A stretch of DNA of 64,000 bases, taken from positions 1,240,001 to 1,304,000 of the forward strand of contig NC_016041.1 of NCBI RefSeq assembly GCF_000226565.1, read 5' to 3'. Position numbers and translations under genes: made by a program. The notes beneath the pieces were generated by a model. The model was not told where the DNA came from, did no database searches, and saw only the letters and a program-made list of their open reading frames with translations. Positions 46,725 to 55,646 of this stretch are shown piece after piece (position 1 is the stretch's first letter; every line of letters starts with the position of its first letter). Origin of the DNA: Glaciecola nitratireducens FR1064. GTDB lineage: Bacteria > Pseudomonadota > Gammaproteobacteria > Enterobacterales > Alteromonadaceae.

Positions 46725-47141
46725 TTAAAATTTATAACCTACGCTGAAAAAGACAATGTTTTTGCTATCCTTCTCTTGCTTTCTAAAAAAACCATCCCCG
46801 CTGGCTTCTTGTCCATCAATATGCGCTAAGTCTATGCCAAAAACCCAAGACCTATTGAGATTACCTGCAGGCATGTAGTTGAAATTCAAAGAGGTCACAT
46901 TTCTGACTGAAACTGTGTATGTTGCACCTAACGAAAAAGAGTCAGCTATAAAATAATCATAGCCTACACTGCCTCCACCCAGTCCAACTGCGCCTCTAAA
47001 ATTGCTTTGTGATTCTTTATAGGATAATTGATAACCGACCAGTCCCCCATATTGAATTCCGAAGCCGGTAGCATGTTTATATTCACCACTATTGGCAACC
47101 GGTATGAATAAAAGCGAGCTAAGTAAAATGAGTGTTTTAAT
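46725..47141 (-). CDS. Small outer-membrane beta-barrel-like protein starting at ATT
   Basis: A 138-codon frame on the - strand. It has a normal signal peptide (MKTLILLSSLLFIPVANS if the first codon is read as Met) and then alternating hydrophobic/polar strands with many Gly, Tyr and Phe (GFGIQYGGLVGYQLSY, GAVGLGGGSVGYDYF, SLGATYTVSV, VFFSVGYKF). It ends in Phe, as outer-membrane proteins do. No ATG, GTG or TTG lies at the start of the frame; the codon at the right place, nine bases after AGGG, is ATT (47141-47139). ATT initiation is known from infC, but a mutated ATG is equally possible. The family is not recognised. Confidence 0.7.
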   Translation of the reverse strand: MKTLILLSSLLFIPVANSGEYKHATGFGIQYGGLVGYQLSYKESQSNFRGAVGLGGGSVGYDYFIADSFSLGATYTVSVRNVTSLNFNYMPAGNLNRSWVFGIDLAHIDGQEASGDGFFRKQEKDSKNIVFFSVGYKF

Positions 47142-47499
47142 TTTTGTATTCCCTATAAAAATTGTTTAGCAATAACGTAAAGTTAATAGTGAGGATATTT
47201 CCTTATTTATGCTTTTTTGAAACTCACCTAAAAAGCAAAAAACATAAGAATTTTAGAAGCTTAAACAGGAAATGAATATAACCCTAAGAGTGGGGTAGTA
47301 GACAACGTAACACGGTAATTAAGTTATTAGTACTAAACTTAACGTGACTGAGCAAAAAGAGATAGCTGAGCTGAAATTAAGGTCATCCTCAGGTTATTGA
47401 ATTCTCTTATGCACTAAGTTACACAAGTATTGTTGTTTAAAACAGAGGTAGGTAATTGGTGTTCTGTGGTTAATAAACTGCAGATGGCGAAGCGCCTAG
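47142..47499. other. Gene-free interval of 358 bases
   Basis: No open frame with coding character is seen. It contains a weak stem (GCTTTTT with AAAAAGC, about 47213-47240) and AT-rich sequence that should hold the promoter of the outer-membrane-type gene reading left. Nothing else can be supported. Confidence 0.5.
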
Positions 47500-48720
47500 T
47501 TAGCCAAGCTCATCCAGCTTCTCTTCAGCCCAAACACCTGCGGTTTCATATTCTTCGAGGATGTTTGTATAAGGAATATTTATGCGTTCGCAAGTCGCCT
47601 CCATTTGCTGCCAATCACCTTTTTCGAAGTGCTGACAAAGTTCAATGCAGTCGGCGAGCCAGCCCTGCTTTTTAGTTAGCGCTGATTTAATTTCTTCACT
47701 TAATGGTAAGTCATTGATAACGGCAATGAGGTCGGCGTCTAGCATTGCATCTACCAACGACAGCATGCCTGTCAAAAATGCCGATGAACTATTGTTTCGT
47801 TGTGAGCAATAGGGCGCTATGAGCTCACAGAACTTGGCACGCTGCATCGACAGTCGAATCAGTTCTTGCGGTTTATCACCGCTGAATTGTGCAGAAAACA
47901 ATAAACCAACGAAGCGTTCGAGTTCAGTTTTGCCAAGCACTAAAACGGCTTGTTTAATGGTTTTAATTGGATTGCGTCGTTTGAACATCGCCGATTGCGT
48001 ATAGCGTAATAACTTAAATGAAAGCGTTACGTCTAGTTCAAATAGTTTCGTAATCTCTTCAAAATCGGGACTTTCCTCAGCGACTTTATTCATTAAAGTG
48101 GCAATCGAGGTCTGTCCTGGTGTTAAGGTAACGCTCTTGATCACTTCTGGATAGCTAAAGAAATACCCTTGGAAGTAATCAAATCCAAGCTCTACAGCTT
48201 CTTTAAACTCTTTGTTGGTCTCAACTTTCTCGGCCAGTAACTTAATGTTTGGGTATTTCTTGACTGCGGCAATGGTTTCATAGATTTCTTGTGGGGTGCT
48301 CTCGAGGTAATCAATTTTAACAATATCAATCAGCTTATAGAAAGGCTCCCATCTACTATCGTGAATAAAATCGTCTAGCGCCAGCATATAGCCTTTTTTG
48401 TGCAAACTGTGCAGGGCGATATAGAGCGCCTTGGTAGGTTTCGCTGTTTCCAATATTTCAATCACCACTTTTTGTTTTGGAAGCAGCTCAGGGTAACCAC
48501 CAAGGAGCGTTTTTTCAGTAAAGTTGATAAACGCCAACTTACCGTCAGAAATGCGGTCAAGGCCCAAATCAAACTGCAGGCTTTCAATCATCTTAGACGT
48601 CGCTTTTTCTTGATCAACGTCAGGAAAGACGTTTTCCAAGCTAGTGCGAAAAAGTAACTCATAACCAAATAATGATTTACTCTTATCTAAGATAGGCTGG
48701 CGCGCCGCGAAAAATCCCAT
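47500..48720 (-). CDS. EAL-HDOD signalling protein
   Basis: A 406-residue YuxH/CdgJ-like protein. The N-terminal EAL-type domain (~1-195) starts ARQPILDKSKSLFGYELLFR, with ELL in place of EAL; other EAL positions look conserved (INFTEKTL, VIEILE, ALDDF, VKIDYLE, AEKVE, QGYFF). The HDOD domain (~200-390) has FELDVTLSFKLLRYTQSA. In Vibrio CdgJ is a c-di-GMP phosphodiesterase affecting motility. Whether this one is active is unclear. It starts 23 bases after the putP stop. Confidence 0.85.
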   Translation of the reverse strand: MGFFAARQPILDKSKSLFGYELLFRTSLENVFPDVDQEKATSKMIESLQFDLGLDRISDGKLAFINFTEKTLLGGYPELLPKQKVVIEILETAKPTKALYIALHSLHKKGYMLALDDFIHDSRWEPFYKLIDIVKIDYLESTPQEIYETIAAVKKYPNIKLLAEKVETNKEFKEAVELGFDYFQGYFFSYPEVIKSVTLTPGQTSIATLMNKVAEESPDFEEITKLFELDVTLSFKLLRYTQSAMFKRRNPIKTIKQAVLVLGKTELERFVGLLFSAQFSGDKPQELIRLSMQRAKFCELIAPYCSQRNNSSSAFLTGMLSLVDAMLDADLIAVINDLPLSEEIKSALTKKQGWLADCIELCQHFEKGDWQQMEATCERINIPYTNILEEYETAGVWAEEKLDELG

Positions 48721-48743
48721 ATTTTAATTTGTGGCCTTTTAAA

Positions 48744-50264
48744 TTATTTTTGGCTTTCTATTGCATACTTATCGGCAAAAGATGAAAAAAGTGTGCGAAC
48801 TTTTTCATTTTTTTCTGGTTTTATCAACGATATTGCAACAATAACAAGGCTTGAGACAATGAACCCAGGGATAATGGCATAAAGTTCAGGGTAAATAGAA
48901 CCTCCATTTTCACCTAAAGGTGCGTAAATCCATACCAATACTGTCGCCGCACCACTTAAGATACCACCAATTGCAGCAATACGACTCATGTCTTTCCATA
49001 GTAAAGAGAACAGAACGAGCGGACCAAATGCCGCGCCAAAACCGGCCCATGCATTACTTACCAAGGTCAATATGCTGCTGTTCTCATCGTAAGCAAGCGC
49101 AATGGCAACAGCCGCTACTAACGCAACGCATATGCGCCCTATAACAACTTGTTTGTGCTCGCTACACTCTTTGTCAATAAAAGTAACGTAAACGTCTCTA
49201 GTTAGTGAACTAGAGGTAACCAATAATTGTGACGAAATTGTACTCATAATTGCAGCTAATATCGCTGCTAGCAAGAAACCGCCAACGAGAGGGTGAAACA
49301 ACAGCTGTGAAAGCGTGATGAAAATAGTTTCAGGGTCATCTAGTGATTGGCCCGTTGCATTCATATAAGCTAGGCCAAATAGACCAGTAGCTGCGGCACC
49401 GAAGATAGATACAATCATCCAAGACATACCGATTCGACGAGCAGCCGGCATTTCTTTAATACTAGAAATAGCCATGAATCGGACAATGATATGCGGCTGT
49501 CCAAAATAGCCTAAGCCCCATGACATTAACGACACAACGCCAATAAATGTAACTGTGGCGCCAGTGCTTGCATCGACAAATAAAGACAGTAGATTACTAT
49601 CTGTTTTTGATAAAACGTCGAGTGTATTGCCAATGCCGCCAAGTTCAAAAACGACGACAGTAGGTACCAGAACTAAAGCAATAAACATGATAATGCCCTG
49701 CACGAAGTCAGTTAAACTGACAGCCATGAAGCCACCAAACAAAGTATAACAAACCACCACACCAGCGGTAATATATAAGCCAACTTCGTAATTGTAGCCA
49801 AAAGATGATTCAAATAATTTGCCGCCAGCAGCGATGCCAGATGACGTGTAAAGTGTGAAAAATATGATAATCACGATAGAGGCAATAATTCTTAAGGACC
49901 GACTTGAGTCAAAAAAACGGTTTTCAAAATAATCGGGCAGGGTAATCGCATCTTTTGCCAGCTCAGTGAATACTCTGAGTCGCGGGGCAACAATAATATA
50001 ATTTAACCATGCGCCTAAACACAATCCGAACGCTATCCAAAGAGATGAAGCTCCCGACAAGTACATTGCGCCTGGAATACCAAGAAGCATCCAACCACTC
50101 ATATCAGAGGCACCTGCTGACAAGGCCACAACAGGAGCGCTTAATTTTCGCCCGCCCAGTAAATAGCCCGATGATGTATCTTCGTTTTGTCTATATGCGT
50201 AAACGCCTATCCCAATCATTGCGATAAAATATATTGCCAAGGATATTAGGGTGCCAGTTTCCAT
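48744..50264 (-). CDS. putP: Sodium/proline symporter PutP
   Basis: A 506-residue Na+/solute symporter of the SSS family with ~13 membrane segments. It has the PutP start (FYIFA-like LISLAIYFIAMIGIGVYAY), LSAGASDMSGWMLLGIPGA for Na+ binding, and the SSQLLVTSSSLTRDVY segment in TM9. It imports proline as nutrient or osmoprotectant. No putA is near. A ~200-base upstream region separates it from the sigma/anti-sigma pair. Confidence 0.92.
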   Translation of the reverse strand: METGTLISLAIYFIAMIGIGVYAYRQNEDTSSGYLLGGRKLSAPVVALSAGASDMSGWMLLGIPGAMYLSGASSLWIAFGLCLGAWLNYIIVAPRLRVFTELAKDAITLPDYFENRFFDSSRSLRIIASIVIIIFFTLYTSSGIAAGGKLFESSFGYNYEVGLYITAGVVVCYTLFGGFMAVSLTDFVQGIIMFIALVLVPTVVVFELGGIGNTLDVLSKTDSNLLSLFVDASTGATVTFIGVVSLMSWGLGYFGQPHIIVRFMAISSIKEMPAARRIGMSWMIVSIFGAAATGLFGLAYMNATGQSLDDPETIFITLSQLLFHPLVGGFLLAAILAAIMSTISSQLLVTSSSLTRDVYVTFIDKECSEHKQVVIGRICVALVAAVAIALAYDENSSILTLVSNAWAGFGAAFGPLVLFSLLWKDMSRIAAIGGILSGAATVLVWIYAPLGENGGSIYPELYAIIPGFIVSSLVIVAISLIKPEKNEKVRTLFSSFADKYAIESQK

Positions 50265-50413
50265 ATTGCTCTCTATTGTTATTATTCTTTTGTTGATGGT
50301 AACAGATAAGGCTGTTTAAGCTCAACTTGTCATAAGGAGCGGAGTAATACTGTAATTTCACAGTATTTATAAAAGAGAGTCAGAAAATTACTTTTGTCGA
50401 TAAAAGCGGGTGT

Positions 50414-50446
50414 AAAAAAAACCGCAATGTATAAGCAATTGCGGTT
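50414..50446 (-). terminator. Intrinsic terminator after the anti-sigma gene
   Basis: AACCGCAAT (50420-50428) pairs with ATTGCGGTT (50438-50446), a 9-bp stem; on the - strand seven T (50414-50420) follow. It is 23 bases downstream of the anti-sigma stop. Confidence 0.82.
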
Positions 50447-50468
50447 AATAAGATGGGAGCTTTAAGTT

Positions 50469-51173
50469 CTAAAATCTAAATGAGCTTTGGGCTACTTGTT
50501 GAAGTTGTGCTACATCATCTCTGTCGTTGCCAACAATAATGATTTTTGCTGATGCTAGTAAGAAGGAAGTACCAACAAGTTCATCATTACTAAACTCTTC
50601 CTTTAAGTCTTGGCTCTTGCTCTGCGGCACCACAAAAAGAGAGAGTAAACCTTTTTCGCCCTTTACTATCATGTGCAGGCTTCTGATCGTATCGAGGTAG
50701 CAGTAATTAGCAGATACAACTTCGCCAATCTCCTCAGACAATGTACCGTTGAAGGTCGTCATCTTTTCGTTTAAGGCTTCTTGGCTTACGGTTTGGCTAC
50801 TCATGGCAAGTTCTTTCGCCATATACTCGTGACTAACGTGCGCAAATACATCGTTTACTAAACCGCTATTGCCGGCGAATAAGGTCATGTAAGATACGCC
50901 CACGACCATTGCTACCGAGGCTGCTATTGCCACGTACCAAGGACGCTTTTGACGTTTTTGAGTAAACTCATCCATACCTTGACGCAAAATTAGCTTTTCA
51001 GCAAAGTTCTCTGGTATTGGTATATTCATTGCTTGCGCTAACTGCGCGTCCATAGCTTTAACTTCGTCCCAAAATGCTTGTTTTGCTGGGTCATCTTTAG
51101 CCGCCTGAATAACATCGGGATCGGTTGTGTTTGGCTCAGCATAAATGGTGCGACGGAATGATAGTTCATCCAT
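50469..51173 (-). CDS. DUF3379 putative anti-sigma factor
   Basis: A 234-residue protein with one membrane helix (~79-99) after a cytoplasmic N-terminus of ~78 residues and a periplasmic C-terminal domain of ~135. This is the topology of ECF anti-sigma factors, and DUF3379 proteins are commonly found next to ECF genes in Alteromonadales. Its first 8 bases overlap the sigma gene, which is typical of coupled translation. Confidence 0.82.
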   Translation of the reverse strand: MDELSFRRTIYAEPNTTDPDVIQAAKDDPAKQAFWDEVKAMDAQLAQAMNIPIPENFAEKLILRQGMDEFTQKRQKRPWYVAIAASVAMVVGVSYMTLFAGNSGLVNDVFAHVSHEYMAKELAMSSQTVSQEALNEKMTTFNGTLSEEIGEVVSANYCYLDTIRSLHMIVKGEKGLLSLFVVPQSKSQDLKEEFSNDELVGTSFLLASAKIIIVGNDRDDVAQLQQVAQSSFRF

Positions 51174-51723
51174 TTACCTGTTCTCCTTTTGTTTGATCGC
51201 CTAGTAAGGCTTCTTTAATTTGATTTCTAGCTCTGAATAATCGTGTCATTACTGTATTTTTATTTAGATTAAGTTGTTCGGCAATTTCATCACCGCTAAA
51301 GCCCATTAAAATTTGCATCATTAATGGTTCTCTATATTCTTCACTGAGATCACCTATGATCCTCCGTAACTCACGATGCTCCAGCACCACATCACCAAAA
51401 TTGATTGGATCGGCAACAGAGACATCATCAATATCCACAAGATCAAACTGCTTGCGCTCGAAGCGTCGCGCGTTCTCTCGACGCAAAATGGTGATTAACC
51501 ATGACTTGGCCGCGCCTTCATCTTTAAGTGAGTCGAGTGACTTCCACGCGCGAAGAAATGTTTCTTGTACTACGTCTTCAGCAATCGCTTTGTCTTTTAT
51601 CAACCACATTGCATACCGAAATATATCTGCATGCAGCGCCTTAACAAGGGCTTCATATCGTTTTTGTTTTTTCATCATGTCAGTAGAGACCGATGAGCTT
51701 AGATTTTTATTTCGCAAAAACAT
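51166..51723 (-). CDS. ECF sigma factor, RpoE-like
   Basis: A 185-residue ECF sigma factor. Region 2 has DIFRYAMWLIKDKAIAEDVVQ then TFLRAWKSL; region 4 has YREPLMMQILMGFSGDEIAEQ and the HTH LNLNKNTVMTRLFRARNQI. A TTG at 51753 opens a longer frame, but the ATG at 51723 has AAGAAG about eight bases upstream. With its overlapping DUF3379 partner it likely responds to an envelope stress signal. The upstream region has a palindrome that may be an operator. Confidence 0.92.
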   Translation of the reverse strand: MFLRNKNLSSSVSTDMMKKQKRYEALVKALHADIFRYAMWLIKDKAIAEDVVQETFLRAWKSLDSLKDEGAAKSWLITILRRENARRFERKQFDLVDIDDVSVADPINFGDVVLEHRELRRIIGDLSEEYREPLMMQILMGFSGDEIAEQLNLNKNTVMTRLFRARNQIKEALLGDQTKGEQVNG

Positions 51724-51772
51724 GAATATTCTTCTTTTTATCTCCTTTCGCAAGATTACGCGATTTAAATGG

Positions 51773-51786
51773 ATTGTTCGAACAAT
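51773..51786. promoter_or_regulatory. 14-bp perfect palindrome upstream of the ECF sigma gene
   Basis: ATTGTTCGAACAAT (51773-51786) is a perfect palindrome 50 bases upstream of the sigma start. It may be an operator or part of an autoregulated promoter; the AACAAT half is also a possible ECF -35 region. Confidence 0.4.
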
Positions 51787-51832
51787 GATTTTTTAGCTAT
51801 TGGTGTGATGGACATTTGCAGTAAAAAAGACG

Positions 51833-51867
51833 AAAAAAAATCGCATAAGCAAATGCTATGCGATTTT
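51833..51867 (-). terminator. Intrinsic terminator after DUF885 paralogue 2
   Basis: TCGCATA (51841-51847) pairs with TATGCGA (51857-51863) plus two inner GC pairs; on the - strand eight T (51833-51840) follow. On the + strand five T (51864-51868) also follow, so it may work both ways. Confidence 0.8.
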
Positions 51868-51923
51868 TACCATTTTTCACTTCAACGATAGTTTGAGACC
51901 ATCATATGGATGCTACATGGATG

Positions 51924-53789
51924 CTACTTTGAAGCAGCAATCCATTTATTGACGTTCTCTTCTAATAGGGTCAGTGGTACCGGACCATCTTTAAGGACTG
52001 TATCGTGGAAGCCGCGATAATCAAACTTATCTCCCAGCTCGGCCTGAGCCTTGTCGCGCAGTTCCATTATCTTGATTTTGCCAATCATATAAGCGGTTGC
52101 CTGACCTGGCATCGCGATGTAACGCTCGATGGCTTTAACAGAGTCTGCCTCAGGGTTTGGCGTGTTATCAATTAGGTATTGAATAGCCTTTTCTCGACTC
52201 CATTGCATTTCGTGAATACCAGTGTCGACCACTAATCTGCAAGCACGCCATAGCTCCATTGCTAGGCGACCGAAGTCAGAGTATGGATCAGCATAAAAGC
52301 CTATATCCTTGCCGAGTTCTTCGGTGTACAAACCCCAGCCCTCAGTGTAAGCAGTAAAGGATACATATTTCTGGAATTCAGGAATGCCGTCGAGTTCTTG
52401 TGCGATAGCTCGCTGCATGTGATGTCCTGGAATGCCTTCGTGATAGGCTAGTGCTTCCATTTGGTAGGTTGGCATGCTGCGCATATCAAATAAGTTCGCA
52501 TAATACGTTCCTGGTCGACTGCCATCTTTTGATGGGCTCTGATAAAAGGCTTTGCCCGCAGATTGTTCACGGAATGCCTCGACACGCTTCACAACCATTC
52601 GTGCTTTTGGTGTTAGACCAAAATACTCAGGCAGCTTAGCTTCCATTTTATCAATGAACTCTTTGGCTTCCGTCATGTAACGTTCGCGTCCTTCATCTGA
52701 GTCAGCATAATAAAATTGGTCGTCGTTTCGCATGAATAAAAAGAAATCCTGCAGACTGCCTTCGAATTTCACTTGTTTCATGATTTCACGCATTTGATTG
52801 TGTATGCGGGTAACGTTATCTAAGCCAATCTGATGCACTTCTTGCGCGTTCAATTCAGTGGTTGTGAACCAATTTAAACGGTTTTGGTACCATTCGCTGC
52901 CGTTAGGTAGGCGCCAAACACCGTCGCCTTCGGGCGTCAGCAAGCGCTGTTTACCAAGTTCTTGTATTAACTTTTCATAAGCGGGTTTCACTGAGCTTAA
53001 CAATGCGGCATTGGCATCGGTGATTAAACCAGACTTTTCAGCGTTACTGAGTTCTGTTGCATCGAGCTTCTGCTTAAAGTCGGCTAATATTGTTGAATCT
53101 TCCGGCCTTTCGGAGAAAGGGTTGCCTTTGACAACATTCGCTGCCGCCTGCATCATTTGATCGTAGGACCACGCTGGTGGCATGACGCCAAGCTTTTCGC
53201 GCACTCTGAGCTGTGCAATAACTTGGTCAAACAAAGCTTCTACTTTATTTAAGCGGCTAATGTAGGCTCTCGCGTCTTCCTCATTCTCAATGCGGTGAAT
53301 ATTAATTAGGAAACTTGGAACAGTGGTGTGCCAAGCGCTGAACTGATCCATAATATAGGTGTGATGTCTAAACTCATCATTGGCAAGTTTGCGCTTTAAA
53401 TCAATTTGATAAATATCTAAACTCAACTTTTCTGAATCATTAAGAGTGCTTACATCAAATTCGCTCGCTTGTTTTAGGCGAGTTTCCATAAGGGTGCGAG
53501 TTTCATCGGCATTCGCATCTGAAAAGTCACCCCACTTGTCATAATCCCACTTGATACCCATGTAGCTCTGCGTCATAGGTGAGCGTTTGAGGTCTGTTTC
53601 ACGGCTTTCAGCAAAGAAGGCCGCTAGTCTTTCGGGTTCCGTCTTGGGTGCTTTTGCAGTCTCGGTTTGAGCTGGCTGCGCGTTTTTGTTTTCAGTATTC
53701 GATGCAGGGCTGCACGCCGCCATTGCAATGACTAAGCTTGATACAGCAAATAGTTTTGCTGGTGTGCTTATTTTGACTAGTCGTTTCAT
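51924..53789 (-). CDS. DUF885 family lipoprotein, putative metallopeptidase (paralogue 2)
   Basis: A 621-residue DUF885 protein with an N-terminal lipobox (VIAMAAC, Cys ~26) and a short Thr/Glu/Ala linker. The metal motif HEGIPGHHMQ starts at His450, with YTEGWGLYTEELG downstream. It is thus a membrane-anchored sister of the 19829-21616 gene; the two share the same domain order and C-terminal pattern (AIERYIAMPGQATAYMIGK versus the equivalent stretch). Family members are uncharacterised peptidases. Confidence 0.87.
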   Translation of the reverse strand: MKRLVKISTPAKLFAVSSLVIAMAACSPASNTENKNAQPAQTETAKAPKTEPERLAAFFAESRETDLKRSPMTQSYMGIKWDYDKWGDFSDANADETRTLMETRLKQASEFDVSTLNDSEKLSLDIYQIDLKRKLANDEFRHHTYIMDQFSAWHTTVPSFLINIHRIENEEDARAYISRLNKVEALFDQVIAQLRVREKLGVMPPAWSYDQMMQAAANVVKGNPFSERPEDSTILADFKQKLDATELSNAEKSGLITDANAALLSSVKPAYEKLIQELGKQRLLTPEGDGVWRLPNGSEWYQNRLNWFTTTELNAQEVHQIGLDNVTRIHNQMREIMKQVKFEGSLQDFFLFMRNDDQFYYADSDEGRERYMTEAKEFIDKMEAKLPEYFGLTPKARMVVKRVEAFREQSAGKAFYQSPSKDGSRPGTYYANLFDMRSMPTYQMEALAYHEGIPGHHMQRAIAQELDGIPEFQKYVSFTAYTEGWGLYTEELGKDIGFYADPYSDFGRLAMELWRACRLVVDTGIHEMQWSREKAIQYLIDNTPNPEADSVKAIERYIAMPGQATAYMIGKIKIMELRDKAQAELGDKFDYRGFHDTVLKDGPVPLTLLEENVNKWIAASK

Positions 53790-53916
53790 TATGTCCCTCT
53801 TTTTATATTACTCGTTTATAAAGTCGTTATTGTTTTATTATTTTATTTATAATAGCGAATTGCGGTTTAGCTAATCCACATGTTAGCAGTGGTTCAAGTA
53901 TCTAACTTAAGACCCC

Positions 53917-55644
53917 TTATGTTTTTGGGTACAAGCCAAACTGGTCCCTGAGTTCGTGCTTTTTGTCCATCATACTTTCTCTGAAAGACGCCAACGCCAA
54001 AATCAACTCTTCGCGCTGCCACGAAGCTTGATTCGCGCCATATGTGCTTTTCATCATGGTATTGTACTGCGCAGCGCACTCGTTTGCATTCATCGCTTCA
54101 AAACACTGGTTAATTGAATGGACAGGGCGTTCAGTTATAACGCTTAACCACTTTTCCAATGTCTTGTTTGTCTCTTTCACATCGCTTAAGTCTATTGCTT
54201 TTTGCAGTCTTTTCCACAATGCAGTCTCATCGGCGGTGCTCTCTACGGGACTGATTTGTTTCGCATCATCATTGCGTTTATTGGTGATAATGATCACGCC
54301 AAAGATGCTCAAACTCACCAGCCAAAGCGCGAATAAACTGATATGAAGCCAGTCAATTCTAAATTCGTCGGATGCGGTATTTGCTCCCGATAACGGCGGT
54401 TGTGAAGTTGCTATTGCCGCAGGTTTCTGGTTGATCGGAGAAATAGGCTCAATATTTGAAACCGCGTCCTTACTCGGGGGCAGCACTTCAACAGAGCGGG
54501 CAGGCAGCTTTGCATACTCCGTTTGTTTGGTCACGACATTGAACCAAGGCACAACCACTTCGCCCAGCACAAACTTGCCAACTCGATTTGGAATGATAGC
54601 TTCACTTTGAATCTTTTGCGCAAACAGCACGGTACCTTTATCTACCGTAGTGGTGCTTGCTTGATCCGGATATATTTTGAAGTCCGGTGGATACATACCC
54701 ATAATTTCTGGCAATTGTTCCTCAACTAAGCCCGCCGCAGTTAATGTAATAGTGCGAGTAATAGGCTGCCCTAATACAATACTTTTTGGATCTTGCTGCC
54801 ATTCTTCATTTAATTGTACAAATTCGCTGGGTAACCAATGATCTTGATAGTTGTCGGGGATGGGCAGCACCGTTAACTCAATATCAGGAGCGACCCGGTT
54901 GATGGGTTTTGTGCGACTAATGAATCCAAATGATTGACGAGAATCAGTGACCGCTTCACCATTGAATACTGTGCCAGAAATCGAGAATGAGCCACTCGAT
55001 TGTGGAATAATCGCATAGGTTCGTTCGATAACGCGGTAGCGGACACCATTTTGAAAGTCTTCGTACTCTTTATCTTCACCCACTTGTTTGATAATTGCGT
55101 TGTCCAATTCTGGCGCTTGTAAAGAGCCTCGTTGGATGTCTTTCGCCATAAGAAGCTTGGTGGTGTATTTGATTTGTTGCTGCAAATAAACCGTTGTCAT
55201 ATCGACGTTAGCAGTAACATAAAAATCGCGAGCGGCGGCGCCTTGACCATTGCCTACCGGAGTCACAATAACGTCAAACGCTTTGCTTTTTTGTCCGTCC
55301 ATTTCAAATTCAGGAATAGTAAAAGTCCCCACTGATTTTGGAAACAGCTGCGTTACCCATGTCGTTGTTTTGGTGGTATTGAAGTTAATCGAGCGCGTTG
55401 ATTGACTAATTGACGTACTCGACATGCGGAAGTCTTTCTCTAGTGATGATAAATCAATTTGACGAGACGTGATTTCGCCTTCCGCACTAATAATCAGTTG
55501 AACGGCTTCATCTATCATGATGGGATTTTTATCTACTGACACTCGTAAGTCAGTAATTTTAGCTATTGCCGTGATAGGTGCCAAAAGCGCGACAGTGCTA
55601 AAAAATATCACTAAGCAAAAATACCAAACAGAGTTGTGTTTCAT
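53917..55644 (-). CDS. batD: BatD protein
   Basis: A 575-residue membrane-anchored periplasmic protein. It has a signal peptide (KHNSVWYFCLVIFFS), repeated immunoglobulin-like beta domains typical of BatD (DUF7939-type; KITDLRVSVDKNPIMI), one membrane helix near ~430-450 and a cytoplasmic tail. It is the last gene of the BAT operon. The ATG at 55644 has AAGGA nine bases upstream and follows the batBC stop by two bases; a TTG at 55653 is not needed. Confidence 0.87.
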   Translation of the reverse strand: MKHNSVWYFCLVIFFSTVALLAPITAIAKITDLRVSVDKNPIMIDEAVQLIISAEGEITSRQIDLSSLEKDFRMSSTSISQSTRSINFNTTKTTTWVTQLFPKSVGTFTIPEFEMDGQKSKAFDVIVTPVGNGQGAAARDFYVTANVDMTTVYLQQQIKYTTKLLMAKDIQRGSLQAPELDNAIIKQVGEDKEYEDFQNGVRYRVIERTYAIIPQSSGSFSISGTVFNGEAVTDSRQSFGFISRTKPINRVAPDIELTVLPIPDNYQDHWLPSEFVQLNEEWQQDPKSIVLGQPITRTITLTAAGLVEEQLPEIMGMYPPDFKIYPDQASTTTVDKGTVLFAQKIQSEAIIPNRVGKFVLGEVVVPWFNVVTKQTEYAKLPARSVEVLPPSKDAVSNIEPISPINQKPAAIATSQPPLSGANTASDEFRIDWLHISLFALWLVSLSIFGVIIITNKRNDDAKQISPVESTADETALWKRLQKAIDLSDVKETNKTLEKWLSVITERPVHSINQCFEAMNANECAAQYNTMMKSTYGANQASWQREELILALASFRESMMDKKHELRDQFGLYPKT

Positions 55645-55646
55645 TA

